This document shows, one piece after another, positions 45,513 to 54,073 of a stretch of 64,000 nucleotides of DNA. The stretch is from Polaromonas sp. SP1 (GTDB taxonomy: Bacteria; Pseudomonadota; Gammaproteobacteria; Burkholderiales; Burkholderiaceae_C), in the NCBI RefSeq assembly GCF_003711205.1, contig NZ_CP031013.1:4320501-4384500 (forward strand), given 5' to 3'. The notes beneath the pieces were generated by a model. That model saw only the letters and a list, made by a program, of their open reading frames with translations. It ran no database searches and was not told where the DNA came from. Position numbers and translations under genes: made by a program. Position 1 is the stretch's first letter; each line of letters starts with the position of its first letter.

Positions 45513-45533
45513 TTACAAATTTTATTTGTAAAT
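45511..45533. promoter_or_regulatory. Perfect palindrome at the LysR start codon
   Basis: ATTTACAAAT and ATTTGTAAAT arms separated by TTT. The left edge falls in the LysR start codon (45510-45512). It contains the T-N11-A arrangement of LysR sites. Any protein bound here would block LysR translation initiation or transcription. Confidence 0.6.
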
Positions 45534-45612
45534 ATCTTCAATTCATAGCCTATTTATCTTCATTTTCAAAATCAATACAGTTGAGACCAGGTTCACTTCA
45601 AAGGAAAACACC

Positions 45613-46638
45613 ATGAAAGCCATCGGCTACACCCAGGCCCACGCCCTCAATGCCCCAGGGCAGGCCGGTTTGCAGGACATCACCCTGCCCGACCCCACAC
45701 CCACCGGCCACGACATCCTGGTCGAGGTCAAGGCGGTGTCGGTCAACCCGGTGGACACCAAGGTACGCGCCAGCGCGGCCCGCAGCGCCGGCCCGCAATA
45801 CAAGGTGCTGGGCTATGACGCCAGCGGTGTCGTGCGCGCCGTCGGCCCCGAGGTCACGCTGTTCAAGGCCGGTGACAAGGTCTGGTACGCGGGCTCCATC
45901 GCCCGGCCCGGCACCAACAGCGAGCTGCACCTGGTTGATGAACGCATCGCCGGCCGCATGCCGCAGACACTGAGCTTTGCCGAAGCCGCCGCCCTGCCGC
46001 TGACCAGCATCACCGCCTGGGAAATGCTGTTTGACCGCCTCGGCATCGTGCCGGGCAAGGCGCCCACCAACAAGACGCTGCTGATCATCGGCGCCTCAGG
46101 CGGCGTGGGTTCGATCATGACGCAGCTGGCCACGCGCCTGACCTCGCTCACCGTCATCGGCACGGCATCGCGGCCCGAAACCCAGGCCTGGGTGAAGGAG
46201 CTCGGCGCGCACCACGTCATCGACCACAGCCGGCCGATTGCCGAAGAACTCAAGCGCATCAGCATCCCTGCGGTGGACTACATCGTGGGGCTCACGCAAA
46301 CCGACAGCCACCTGGCGCAAATCGCCGAGGCCATCGCACCACAAGGCAAGTTCGGCCTGATCGACGACCCGGTGAACTTCGACATCACGCTGTTCAAACG
46401 CAAGAGCGCATCCATCCACTGGGAGCTGATGTTCACACGGCCGCTCTTCGGCACGCCCGACATGGTGGCGCAGCACCGGCTGCTCAACGAGGTCGCCCAG
46501 CTCGTCGACGCGGGCCTGATCCGCACGACGCTGACAGAAACCTTCGGCACCATCAATGCGGCCAATTTGCGCAAAGCGCATGAGCTGGTGGAGTCCGGAA
46601 AGGCGCGGGGCAAGGTGGTTCTGGAGGGGTGGGTTTGA
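45613..46638 (+). CDS. Zinc-type alcohol dehydrogenase / quinone oxidoreductase-family protein
   Basis: A 341-aa medium-chain reductase. Family marks are VKAVSVNPVDTKVRA, YDASGVVRAVGPEVTLFKAGDKV, LTSITAWEMLFDRLG and the cofactor loop LLIIGASGGVGSIMTQLA. Zinc-coordinating cysteines are not evident, so it is a zinc-independent quinone reductase-type member. AAGGAAAACACC precedes the ATG. Divergent from the LysR gene, which probably controls it. Confidence 0.9.
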   Translation: MKAIGYTQAHALNAPGQAGLQDITLPDPTPTGHDILVEVKAVSVNPVDTKVRASAARSAGPQYKVLGYDASGVVRAVGPEVTLFKAGDKVWYAGSIARPGTNSELHLVDERIAGRMPQTLSFAEAAALPLTSITAWEMLFDRLGIVPGKAPTNKTLLIIGASGGVGSIMTQLATRLTSLTVIGTASRPETQAWVKELGAHHVIDHSRPIAEELKRISIPAVDYIVGLTQTDSHLAQIAEAIAPQGKFGLIDDPVNFDITLFKRKSASIHWELMFTRPLFGTPDMVAQHRLLNEVAQLVDAGLIRTTLTETFGTINAANLRKAHELVESGKARGKVVLEGWV

Positions 46639-46669
46639 GCGTTTAGCCGGCTCTTGCTCCGGCGGTTGC

Positions 46670-47330
46670 GCTCTCTGCTGAGGGTTGCTGGCCGGGAGTC
46701 GCCCGGCATGCGACTCACTTTTATCGAAACCCGCAAAGCGGGTTTTTTTGTTCGCCAAATGCGCGACATGCGCGCGGGGTTTGCTCACTTCGCGCAGCGA
46801 AGTTACGCAAACACCAAAAGTAAGCAAAAAAAGGCGCCCCTGGTTCCTGCGTCCCTTCGCTTCGCTACGGGCAACCTGCGGTGCTCAGCCCAGCCGGGGT
46901 CAAAAACAACTCGCTTCGCTCAAACAAGTTTTTGCCCTGATCCGTCTGGCCCTCCGCTCCCCGGCGCATCCACAAGGGGCAATCGGGAGCGGGGACAAAG
47001 ACAAAAAAACCAATACAAATACAACAAGGACTCGCCACGGCGAGTCCTTGTTTCTTTTGGTATTCGGTATTGGTATTCGGCTGTTTGGTATTTCTTTCCC
47101 CACCCCCTTCTGGATGCGCCGAGGAGCGGAGATTCAGGCGGATCAGGGATCGCGTTGTTTGAGCCGAAGGCGAGTTTAGCGAGACCCCGCCTGAATCGAG
47201 CACCGCAGGTTGCCCGTAGCGAAGCGGAGGGACGCAGCCAGCAGGGTCGCCTTCTCTTTGCTTACTTTCTCTTGGCGAAGCAAGAGAAAGTGAGTTGCCG
47301 CCGGGCAACCCCCGGCCAGCAGGACTCAGC
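46670..47330. repeat. Large imperfect palindromic intergenic element
   Basis: About 650 bp without a credible gene. The left arm (from about 46683) and right arm (to about 47326) are imperfect reverse complements: the stretch around 46855-46895 (CTACGGGCAACCTGCGGTGC) is matched inverted at 47199-47218, and GCTGGCCGGG near 46687 is matched by CCCGGCCAGC near 47310-47320. A perfect 14-bp-stem hairpin (47023-47052, AACAAGGACTCGCC arm) sits at the centre. The long open frames through it are read-through of the repeat, not genes. Confidence 0.85.
46727..46749 (+). terminator. Terminator of the quinone oxidoreductase gene
   Basis: AACCCGC pairs with GCGGGTT around AAA, followed by a run of seven T. 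It lies within the left arm of the palindromic element. Confidence 0.85.
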
Positions 47331-47362
47331 AAAAAACACAAAGGCCGGGACAAGCCCCGGCC
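47331..47362 (-). terminator. Terminator of the catalase gene
   Basis: On the minus strand GGCCGGG pairs with CCCGGCC (47356-47362 and 47343-47349), followed by TTTGTGTTTTTT. Confidence 0.8.
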
Positions 47363-47370
47363 AGGCAAAC

Positions 47371-48831
47371 TCAAACCACAGGATTAGGCGAAGGCGACGC
47401 AGCCCCCTTCGCCAGCGCCGCAGCCACCCCTGCCCCATAAGCCGGATCGGCCTTGGTGCAATTGGCAATGTGCCGCTCCTGGATCGCTTTGGAGGCGCCG
47501 CCCACCGAACGCGCGGTGTTCTCGAACAGCACCTGTTGCTGCGCCGGCGTCATCAGGCGGAACAGGTTACCGGGCTGCGAGTAGTAGTCCTCGTCCACGC
47601 GGTGGTTCCAGTGGTCGGCCGCGCCTTCAATCGACAGCGGCGGCTCGGCGAAGTCGGGTTGCTCTTGCCATGAGCCCTTGCTGTTGGGCTCGTAGCCGAT
47701 CTCGGCGCCCTTGTTGTCGTCCACACGCATCGTGCCGTCGCGGTGGTAGCTGTGGAAGGGGCATTTGGGCGCGTTCACCGGAATCTGGTGGTGGTTCACG
47801 CCCAGGCGGTAGCGCTGTGCGTCGCCATAGCTGAAGAGACGCGACTGCAGCATCTTGTCGGGCGAGAAGCTGATGCCCGGCACCACGTTGGCCGGCGAGA
47901 AGGCGAGCTGCTCCACTTCGGCGAAATAGTTTTCGGGGTTGCGGTTCAACTCCATCACGCCCACGTCGATCAGCGGGTAGTCCTTGTGCGGCCAGACCTT
48001 GGTCAGGTCGAACGGGTTCAGGTGATAGGTGGCCGCGTCTTTTTCGGGCATGACCTGGATCTTCAGGTTCCAGCGCGGGAAGTCCTTGTTGTCGATGGCG
48101 TTCAGCAAATCGGCCTGGGCGCTTTCGCGGTCGCGGCCCACGATTTCGGTGGCTTCGGCGTCCGTCAGGTTCTGGATGCCCTGCTGCGAGACAAAGTGGA
48201 ACTTGACCCAGAAGCGTTCGTTCTTCGCATTGAGGAAACTGAAAGTGTGGCTGCCAAAACCGTGCATGTGGCGGTAGGACTTCGGAATGCCGCGGTCGCT
48301 CATCACGATGGTGACCTGGTGCAGGGCCTCGGGCAGCAGCGTCCAGAAGTCCCAGTTGTTTTCAGCGCTGCGCATGTTGGTGCGCGGGTCGCGTTTGACG
48401 GCGCGGTTCAGGTCGGGAAACTTCAGCGGGTCACGCAGGAAGAACACCGGCGTGTTGTTGCCCACCATGTCCCAGTTGCCTTCTTCGGTGTAGAACTTGA
48501 CGGCGAAGCCGCGGATGTCGCGCTCGGCATCGGCCGCGCCGCGCTCACCGGCCACGGTGGAAAAGCGCAGCACCAGCTCGGTCTTCTTGCCGACTTGCGA
48601 GAAGATTTTGGCTTTGGTGTATTGCGTGATGTCGTGCGTCACGGTGAAGGTGCCGTAAGCGGCCGAGCCCTTGGCATGCATGCGCCGCTCGGGAATCACC
48701 TCGCGCGCAAAGTGCGCCAGTTTTTCCAGGTGCCATACGTCCTGCAACAGTACCGGGCCGCGCGGGCCTGCGGTTTGTGTGTTCTGGTTGTCGACGACCG
48801 GTGCGCCGGCGGCGGTGGTGAGTTTGCTCAT
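47371..48831 (-). CDS. Monofunctional heme catalase (small-subunit clade)
   Basis: A 486-aa cytosolic catalase. Catalytic His in [14 protein letters not shown], the Asn region in [14 protein letters not shown], and proximal heme ligand Tyr in [14 protein letters not shown]. Length and order fit clade III NADPH-binding catalases. It is monocistronic with an OxyR-like site upstream, consistent with peroxide induction. GGAGCC precedes the ATG. Confidence 0.95.
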   Translation of the reverse strand: MSKLTTAAGAPVVDNQNTQTAGPRGPVLLQDVWHLEKLAHFAREVIPERRMHAKGSAAYGTFTVTHDITQYTKAKIFSQVGKKTELVLRFSTVAGERGAADAERDIRGFAVKFYTEEGNWDMVGNNTPVFFLRDPLKFPDLNRAVKRDPRTNMRSAENNWDFWTLLPEALHQVTIVMSDRGIPKSYRHMHGFGSHTFSFLNAKNERFWVKFHFVSQQGIQNLTDAEATEIVGRDRESAQADLLNAIDNKDFPRWNLKIQVMPEKDAATYHLNPFDLTKVWPHKDYPLIDVGVMELNRNPENYFAEVEQLAFSPANVVPGISFSPDKMLQSRLFSYGDAQRYRLGVNHHQIPVNAPKCPFHSYHRDGTMRVDDNKGAEIGYEPNSKGSWQEQPDFAEPPLSIEGAADHWNHRVDEDYYSQPGNLFRLMTPAQQQVLFENTARSVGGASKAIQERHIANCTKADPAYGAGVAAALAKGAASPSPNPVV

Positions 48832-48876
48832 GAGGGGGCTCCTTGGATCAAAGTGGTGGCTGGCTGCGTCTTATCG

Positions 48877-48891
48877 ATAGAAATGATCTAT
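48877..48891 (-). promoter_or_regulatory. OxyR-like half-site upstream of catalase
   Basis: ATAG-N7-CTAT (48877-48891), followed after 2 nt by a further ATAG, about 46 nt upstream of the catalase ATG. A full OxyR site has two such elements 7 nt apart; the second here is incomplete. Confidence 0.5.
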
Positions 48892-49112
48892 TGATAGTAA
48901 ATTGATTGTTGTCAAAAACTATTTTCAGCGCAAGGCCTGTCCGATAGTAATTATTCAAAGCGCCGATAGGCAAACAAGACAGTGCGCCTTGCACAAACTC
49001 ATGTCGCGACCTTGTTTGACGATGCGGTGACCACGCCATCACGAGGGATGGGCGGCGCATGAAATACCACCACCCGGCTATGCTGGCAGCTTCTATTTCA
49101 GGAGCAGCTCAC

Positions 49113-49487
49113 ATGGATTCCCAATTCGACAAAGGTCTGGCCACCCGCAAACAGGTGATGGGCGAGGATTTTGTGGCCAACGCGTTTGGCAAGGCGACCG
49201 ATTTTTCGATGCCCATCCAGCAGTACATCACCCGCAATGCCTGGGGCGATGTGTGGCAACGCGCCGGGCTCGACCTGAAAACGCGCAGCATGATTACCGT
49301 GGCCATGCTCACCGCCATGGGCAAGCAGCACGAGCTCAAAGGCCATGTGCGCGGCGCACTCAACAACGGCGTGACGCCCGAGCAGCTGCAGGAGGTGCTG
49401 CTGCACGCCAGCATTTACTGCGGCTTGCCCGCCGCCGTCGAGGCCTTTCGCACCGCCGCTGAAGTGGTGGATGCGCCCAAGCCATGA
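49113..49487 (+). CDS. Carboxymuconolactone decarboxylase-family protein
   Basis: A 124-aa protein with the AhpD-like fold. ATG at 49113, preceded by AGGAGCAG, is preferred over the ATG at 49059. TRSMITVAMLTAMGKQHELKGHVRGALNNGVT and LQEVLLHASIYCGLPAAVEAF are close to PcaC (4-carboxymuconolactone decarboxylase), which acts after protocatechuate ring opening. A CxxC peroxidase motif is absent, which favours PcaC over AhpD. No pca gene is adjacent. Confidence 0.85.
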   Translation: MDSQFDKGLATRKQVMGEDFVANAFGKATDFSMPIQQYITRNAWGDVWQRAGLDLKTRSMITVAMLTAMGKQHELKGHVRGALNNGVTPEQLQEVLLHASIYCGLPAAVEAFRTAAEVVDAPKP

Positions 49488-49532
49488 CGCAACTTTTTAA
49501 AAGCTCAACCCCCCAAAGAAAGGGACACCACC

Positions 49533-50132
49533 ATGCCCATCCGCTACCCCGCTCCTGAACTCAAAGACCTTCCCGACGACATCAAGGCCAAAGTCCTCGA
49601 AGTGCAGGAAAAGGCCGGCTTTGTGCCCAACGTCTTCCTGGCCCTGGCCCGCCGCCCCGCCGAATGGCGCGCCTTCTTCGCGTACCACGATGCGCTGATG
49701 CTCAAGGAAGAAGGCTCCAACCCCACCGGCACATTGACCAAGGGCGAGCGCGAGATGATCGTCACCACCACCAGCGCGGCCAACAATTGCCTGTACTGCG
49801 TGGTGGCGCACGGCGCCATCCTGCGCATTTATGAAAAGAAGCCGCTGGTGGCCGACCAGGTGGCGGTGAACTACCGCAAGGCCGACATCACGCCGCGCCA
49901 GCGCGCCATGCTCGACTTTGCGATGAAGGTTTGCCTGCAGGCCGACAAGATCGAGGACGCCGACTTTGAAGCGCTGTACGGCCACGGTTTTGACGATGAA
50001 GACGCCTGGGACATCGCGGCGATCACCGCGTTCTTTGGCCTGTCCAACCGCATGGCGAGCTTCAGCAACATGCAGCCCAATCCCGAGTTCTACCTGATGG
50101 GCCGCGTGCCCAAGCCGCCCAAACCCGCCTGA
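49533..50132 (+). CDS. Peroxidase-related AhpD-fold protein
   Basis: A 199-aa protein. The redox motif is in NCLYCVVAHGA (CxxC followed by His), in the AhpD-type position. ERGEMIVTTTSA-like helix (KGEREMIVTTTSAANN) and WDIAAITAFFGLSNRMASFSNMQPN complete the pattern of uncharacterised peroxidase-related enzymes. It lies 45 bp after the decarboxylase-like gene, with AAAGAAAGGGA upstream. Likely alkyl peroxide or disulfide chemistry. Confidence 0.86.
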   Translation: MPIRYPAPELKDLPDDIKAKVLEVQEKAGFVPNVFLALARRPAEWRAFFAYHDALMLKEEGSNPTGTLTKGEREMIVTTTSAANNCLYCVVAHGAILRIYEKKPLVADQVAVNYRKADITPRQRAMLDFAMKVCLQADKIEDADFEALYGHGFDDEDAWDIAAITAFFGLSNRMASFSNMQPNPEFYLMGRVPKPPKPA

Positions 50133-50155
50133 CCGTGACGCCGTTGCGCGCGTGA

Positions 50156-50800
50156 TCAGGCCCTGATCACGCCCAGCACCATGCGCACCAGCTCGTCCTC
50201 AAACTCGGGCGTGCCCAGCAGCGGCGAGTCCTCCAGCGAGGCACTGCGGATCGCGCCCATCACCGCGCGCGTGGCCACAAACATCATGGCCGGCGTGGGT
50301 GCGCGCAGCGCCGGGTCGCCCAGCTGCGACAGCGCAAACGCGTTGCGCTCGGAGGCCTCGCGCAGCGCCTGGGTGATGTTTTCATGATGGTCCATGCGCC
50401 AGGCCAGGCGGATCATGGCGCGCTTGTGTTTGGGGCCGCTGCCGAATGACTCCACCAGCGTGTGCACCAGCTCACGCACGGCGGAGTTGGCGTCGCGGCG
50501 CTCCTGCACGGCGCGTTTCATCAGGGCCTGCAGTTCATCGAGCACGCGCCGCCGTTCGCGGTTGATCATCGCCAGCAGGATGGCCTCTTTGCTGGGAAAG
50601 TACTGGTAGAGCGTGCCGATCGAGAAGCCGGCTTTTTTGGCGACCTTGTTGGTCGTCAAACCGGCCTCGCCGTCGCTTTCCACAATCTGAGCAGTGGCTT
50701 GAAAAATCGTTTCTATGGTGCGTTGGGCGCGGTCCTGCGTGGGCAGTTTTCGCATGCTGTCAGAGGAAGACGGGCCCGAAGGCGGACTGGCGTGGGTCAT
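50156..50800 (-). CDS. TetR-family transcriptional regulator
   Basis: A 214-aa repressor. ATG at 50800 is preferred over a TTG six codons upstream. Helix-turn-helix in LTTNKVAKKAGFSIGTLYQY followed by FPSKEAILLAM; the C-terminal ligand domain is generic. Convergent with the peroxidase-related gene and divergent from a hydrolase gene. Likely autoregulator of the intergenic region at 50.8-50.9 kb. Confidence 0.92.
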   Translation of the reverse strand: MTHASPPSGPSSSDSMRKLPTQDRAQRTIETIFQATAQIVESDGEAGLTTNKVAKKAGFSIGTLYQYFPSKEAILLAMINRERRRVLDELQALMKRAVQERRDANSAVRELVHTLVESFGSGPKHKRAMIRLAWRMDHHENITQALREASERNAFALSQLGDPALRAPTPAMMFVATRAVMGAIRSASLEDSPLLGTPEFEDELVRMVLGVIRA

Positions 50801-50873
50801 GGTGTGAAAACTGAGCAATAGGCGAGTTGTGAGGTGCGGCTCAAAACTGAATAATGCTCACTAACGGGCCCTT

Positions 50874-50889
50874 TTGCAAGTTCTTGCAA
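50874..50889. promoter_or_regulatory. Palindrome in the TetR/hydrolase intergenic region
   Basis: TTGCAAG and CTTGCAA arms with a 2-nt spacer, ending 17 nt before the hydrolase ATG. Two direct copies of AACTGAxxAAT (50809 and 50845) lie nearer the TetR start. It is a plausible TetR operator. Confidence 0.5.
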
Positions 50890-50906
50890 GGCTTGAATCG
50901 ACCTCC

Positions 50907-51809
50907 ATGACACCTCTTGCCACCTCTGCCGCAACGCCCGCCTCCACCGGATCGGCCAACCTTTCGGGCCTGACGGTGCGCAAACTGGAACTGGATTTGA
51001 GCCAGGGCTTTGAGCGCCACTGGCACGGCGGTGACGCCTTTTTGAGCCAGTACCACAACGCACTGTCGATGAGCTTTCCGGTCGGCGAGCAGTCCTTTAT
51101 CGACGCGGTGCGCGACTGCGCCAAACTGCTGCCCCGCACGCCCGAACACGCGCTGCTGCACGAAGCCGCCGCACAATTCATCGGCCAGGAGGCCACGCAC
51201 CGCCACATCCACGGGCTTTACAACGCACACCTGGAAAAGCAGGGCCTGGTCAACGGCTGGCAGCACTGGGCCACGGCGCGCATTGCGTTTGCACGCTCCA
51301 AAAATGTGAGCCCGCGCCACATGCTGGCGGTGACGGCCGCGTACGAGCACATCACCGCAGTGCTGGCGGACTTCCTGCTGCGCCACGACCGATCGTTGGA
51401 CAAGGCCGACCCGAAGATGCAGATGCTGTGGCGCTGGCATGCGGCCGAAGAGACCGAGCACCGCGCCGTGGCCTACGACCTGTACCACGCGCTGCAAGGC
51501 AACTACGCCTGGCGCATCCGCTGGTACGTTTATGCCGTGCTGGTGTTTTCATTTGATTCGGGGCGGCAGACAGTGCTGAACCTCTGGCACGACGGCACGC
51601 TGTTCAGGCCCGGCACCTGGTGGAGTGCGCTGAAATACTTCTGGGGCCGCAACGGCGCCATGTGGCATGTGGCCAGGCCTTTGCTGGCCTACTTCAGGCG
51701 CGACTTCCATCCGGACCAGGAGGCGTACTCAGCGCCTGAGCAGCAAACCCGGGGGATTGCGCAGCGCTGGCTGAAAGACAACGAGAAGCGCTTTCGCGTG
51801 GTGCGATGA
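50907..51809 (+). CDS. Predicted metal-dependent hydrolase (ferritin-like, PF10118 type)
   Basis: A 300-aa helical protein. ATG at 50907 is preferred over a TTG at 50874. Diiron-type ligands are suggested by EAAAQFIGQEATHRHIHGLYN and HAAEETEHRAVAYDLYHAL, the E-x6-ExxH style seen in this family. Reaction unknown; some relatives are grouped with lipid or xenobiotic genes. Controlled, by position, by the divergent TetR protein. Confidence 0.8.
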   Translation: MTPLATSAATPASTGSANLSGLTVRKLELDLSQGFERHWHGGDAFLSQYHNALSMSFPVGEQSFIDAVRDCAKLLPRTPEHALLHEAAAQFIGQEATHRHIHGLYNAHLEKQGLVNGWQHWATARIAFARSKNVSPRHMLAVTAAYEHITAVLADFLLRHDRSLDKADPKMQMLWRWHAAEETEHRAVAYDLYHALQGNYAWRIRWYVYAVLVFSFDSGRQTVLNLWHDGTLFRPGTWWSALKYFWGRNGAMWHVARPLLAYFRRDFHPDQEAYSAPEQQTRGIAQRWLKDNEKRFRVVR

Positions 51810-51844
51810 AGGCGGTGGCGCCCGGCCGCCGCTGCAACGCTTCA

Positions 51845-51895
51845 TTGCTATCTAATTGATAGCTAAAGGCCAAGACACCGCCTGGGCCAGAGGCC
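51845..51895 (+). repeat. Dispersed 51-bp intergenic repeat, copy C
   Basis: TTGCTATCTAATTGATAGCT, a 17-nt spacer, then GGGCCAGAGGCC. It lies 36 bp after the hydrolase stop and is followed by TTTTTT, so it may double as a terminator. Confidence 0.88.
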
Positions 51896-51908
51896 TTTTT
51901 TCCTTAAA

Positions 51909-52331
51909 TTATTCTTCGACAATCTTGCGCATCCAGTCGGGCAAGGGCCTGGATTTTTGCGCCGGAAAGTCCACCCAGATGGTGGTGGCGCCGCCGGCGG
52001 CGCAGATCACGCCGGGCGAATCCGTGCGCTCCATGGTGGCCCAGCTTTCAAAGGTGCTGCGGCCCGGGTCGCTCACATACATCTTCATCAGCACATCGCC
52101 CGGGTACTCAAGCTGCTTGTAGAAATTGCAGAAGGCATTGACGATCACCGGGCCCTCGCCTTTGGGATCGGGCTTGCAGCCGATCGCGTACATCCAGTCG
52201 ATGCGTATGGTTTCAAGGTAACGAAAATAGCTGCCGTTATTCAGGTGGCCCATGGCGTCCATGTCGCCCCAGCGGATGGGGATCACCATCTCACGAACCA
52301 GTTTTTTCTTTTCGGGGATTTCGATCTTCAT
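51909..52331 (-). CDS. Acyl-CoA thioesterase (hotdog fold, 4HBT type)
   Basis: A 140-aa protein. ATG at 52331 (MKIEIPEKKK) starts the hotdog domain; upstream frame extension is rejected as it overlaps the EamA gene. The active-site Asp motif is WGDMDAMGHLNNGSYFRYLE. It hydrolyses acyl-CoA thioesters; acyl group unknown. Last gene of a three-gene minus-strand run with LysE and EamA transporters (7-bp gap). Confidence 0.88.
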   Translation of the reverse strand: MKIEIPEKKKLVREMVIPIRWGDMDAMGHLNNGSYFRYLETIRIDWMYAIGCKPDPKGEGPVIVNAFCNFYKQLEYPGDVLMKMYVSDPGRSTFESWATMERTDSPGVICAAGGATTIWVDFPAQKSRPLPDWMRKIVEE

Positions 52332-52338
52332 AACGGTC

Positions 52339-53241
52339 CTAACGATGCGCCCGGATAGACGCAAGAATGCCCAGCGTGAACAGCACGCAGGCGGTGAGCT
52401 GCACCAGTGTCGGCCAGCGGCCGTCCCAGGCAAATGAATACAGCAGCGCAAAAATGGTTTCGCTCACGATGAGTTGCCCGCACAGGCTGGCGCTGAGGCG
52501 CTGGCTGGCCATGTTCCACAAGATGGTGGCCAGCCAGGTGGAGCCCACACCGGCGATGACGCAGAGCAGCACAAACATCCAGCGGTCATCACGCGCAGCC
52601 AGCACGCTGGCGTCCGAGCCCGCAACCAGCCACATCAGCAGCGCACCCAAACCGGTGGCCACGCCCAGCCAGTTCGCCCAGTCGGTGGCGTTGACTTCAG
52701 GGTGGCGCTTGAGCCAGGCGGAGTTGAGAATCGCGAACGCCGTCCAGCACACCAGCGACGCCGATACGAACAGCATGCCACGCCAGAAATGCGCGGCGGC
52801 ACCCTGCCCGGCCTCATGTGTGGAGCCCATCATCAGCGCCAGCCCCGCCAGCGTGAGCGCCAGCCCGGGCAGCAGCGCGGCCCAACGCAGCCCCTGCGGC
52901 TTGCCCAGCAGCATGACCCAGATCGGGATGGTGCCGATCACGAGCGATGGCACTTCAGTGCCCGCATCACGAATGGCCAGCACCAGCAGCAGGTAATAGC
53001 CGCTAAAGCCCAGCACACTCATCACCAGCGCCGCCCAGGCCTGGCGCAGCGTGGGCAGGCGGCGGCTGCGCATGCCGATCAGCATCACCAGCGCGGCCAG
53101 CACCCCGTAGACGGCAAAACGCCCTGCCGTAAGGTCAATCGACGAATAACCGCCCGCGCCCATCTCGACCATGCGCGGCGCGACAAACACCAGGCCCCAC
53201 AGCGCTCCCGCCGCGAGCCCGGCCAGAATGCCCGTCAGCAT
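52339..53241 (-). CDS. EamA/DMT-superfamily permease, second copy
   Basis: A 300-aa inner-membrane protein with ten hydrophobic helices (GILAGLAAGALWGLVFVAPRM at the start, LVQLTACVLFTLGILASI at the end). The middle of the chain shows the EamA repeat. It lies 3 bp after the LysE-type gene and 7 bp before the thioesterase gene, so the three are co-transcribed. Substrate unknown. Confidence 0.87.
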   Translation of the reverse strand: MLTGILAGLAAGALWGLVFVAPRMVEMGAGGYSSIDLTAGRFAVYGVLAALVMLIGMRSRRLPTLRQAWAALVMSVLGFSGYYLLLVLAIRDAGTEVPSLVIGTIPIWVMLLGKPQGLRWAALLPGLALTLAGLALMMGSTHEAGQGAAAHFWRGMLFVSASLVCWTAFAILNSAWLKRHPEVNATDWANWLGVATGLGALLMWLVAGSDASVLAARDDRWMFVLLCVIAGVGSTWLATILWNMASQRLSASLCGQLIVSETIFALLYSFAWDGRWPTLVQLTACVLFTLGILASIRAHR

Positions 53242-53244
53242 GCG

Positions 53245-53895
53245 TCAGGCAACATGCGCAGTAGCCACCAGCCGCAGCCCGAGCAGGCCCATGGCGCCCG
53301 CGGCCACGCGGTCTACCAGCGCCTTGCTGCGCAAATACGCTGCGCGCGGCACGGTGGACGACAGCACCAGCGCCACCACCGCATACCAGCCGGTTTCCAT
53401 CACCAGCACGCCCGCCAGCACCAGCAGCGCGGCCGGCAGCGGAAACTGCGCAGGCAGCAAAGCCGCGAACACGCTGCTGTAAACCACCACGATTTTGGGG
53501 TTGCTCAGCTGGGTGACGAGGCCGAGGCGAAATGACTGCCACACCGTCTGGCGCGAAACACCATCACCCGCGCCGCCCATCTCCAGCGGCTGGCGCGCAC
53601 CACGCCAGATGTTCAAAGCCATCCACATCAGGTAGAGGCCGCCCACCACTTTCAGCGCCATGTACACACCGGGCAAGGCGGCCAGCAAGGCCTGCAGCCC
53701 GGCCAGCGCCAGCATGGCAAACACCAGCGCACCCAGGCCCATGCCGGCTGCTGCGGCCAGCCCATCGGCGCGCGAACGCGAGACAGCGATGCGCGCCACC
53801 TGCACAAAACTGGGGCCAGGGCTCACAACGCCGGCGAGCAGCGCCAGGAGGATCAGGCCTATCGGGCCCAGATAGGGCAATACAGACTCCAACAT
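53245..53895 (-). CDS. LysE-family translocator
   Basis: A 216-aa inner-membrane exporter with about six helices. The family signature GVVSPGPSFVQVARIAVSRS is near the N-terminus, with LGLVTQLSNPKIVVVYSSVF in the middle. ATG at 53895, with GGAGAA upstream, is preferred over a GTG four codons earlier. The family exports amino acids or homoserine lactones. First gene of the run with EamA and thioesterase genes. Confidence 0.9.
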   Translation of the reverse strand: MLESVLPYLGPIGLILLALLAGVVSPGPSFVQVARIAVSRSRADGLAAAAGMGLGALVFAMLALAGLQALLAALPGVYMALKVVGGLYLMWMALNIWRGARQPLEMGGAGDGVSRQTVWQSFRLGLVTQLSNPKIVVVYSSVFAALLPAQFPLPAALLVLAGVLVMETGWYAVVALVLSSTVPRAAYLRSKALVDRVAAGAMGLLGLRLVATAHVA

Positions 53896-53960
53896 GTTCT
53901 TCTCCACGAATTGATTGATGTTGCGAATATCAGTTTACGAGTGTGTCTTAAAACCGGCTT

Positions 53961-54073
53961 AGAGCCGTTCACAAAACCCAGCGAAGCGGTCCTGGCTAGG
54001 CGCGACGCCGCAGACAGTGCTACAGCACGGCAAGGCGGCGCAACAACGCCAGGAGGGTTTTGTGGACGGCTCT
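53961..54073. repeat. 113-bp palindromic repeat at the SDR stop codon
   Basis: AGAGCCGTTCACAAAACCC (53961-53979) is matched inverted at 54055-54073 with one mismatch. The interior is also largely self-complementary around GTGCT/AGCAC, with CCTGGC and GCCAGG further out. It ends exactly at the last base of the SDR gene. It resembles REP-like elements; it may act as the SDR terminator. Confidence 0.8.

Noticed and set aside
46654..47673. 339-codon open frame through the palindromic element
   Set aside because: It crosses terminators, both arms of the inverted repeat and the 3' end of the catalase gene, and has no domain-like sequence.
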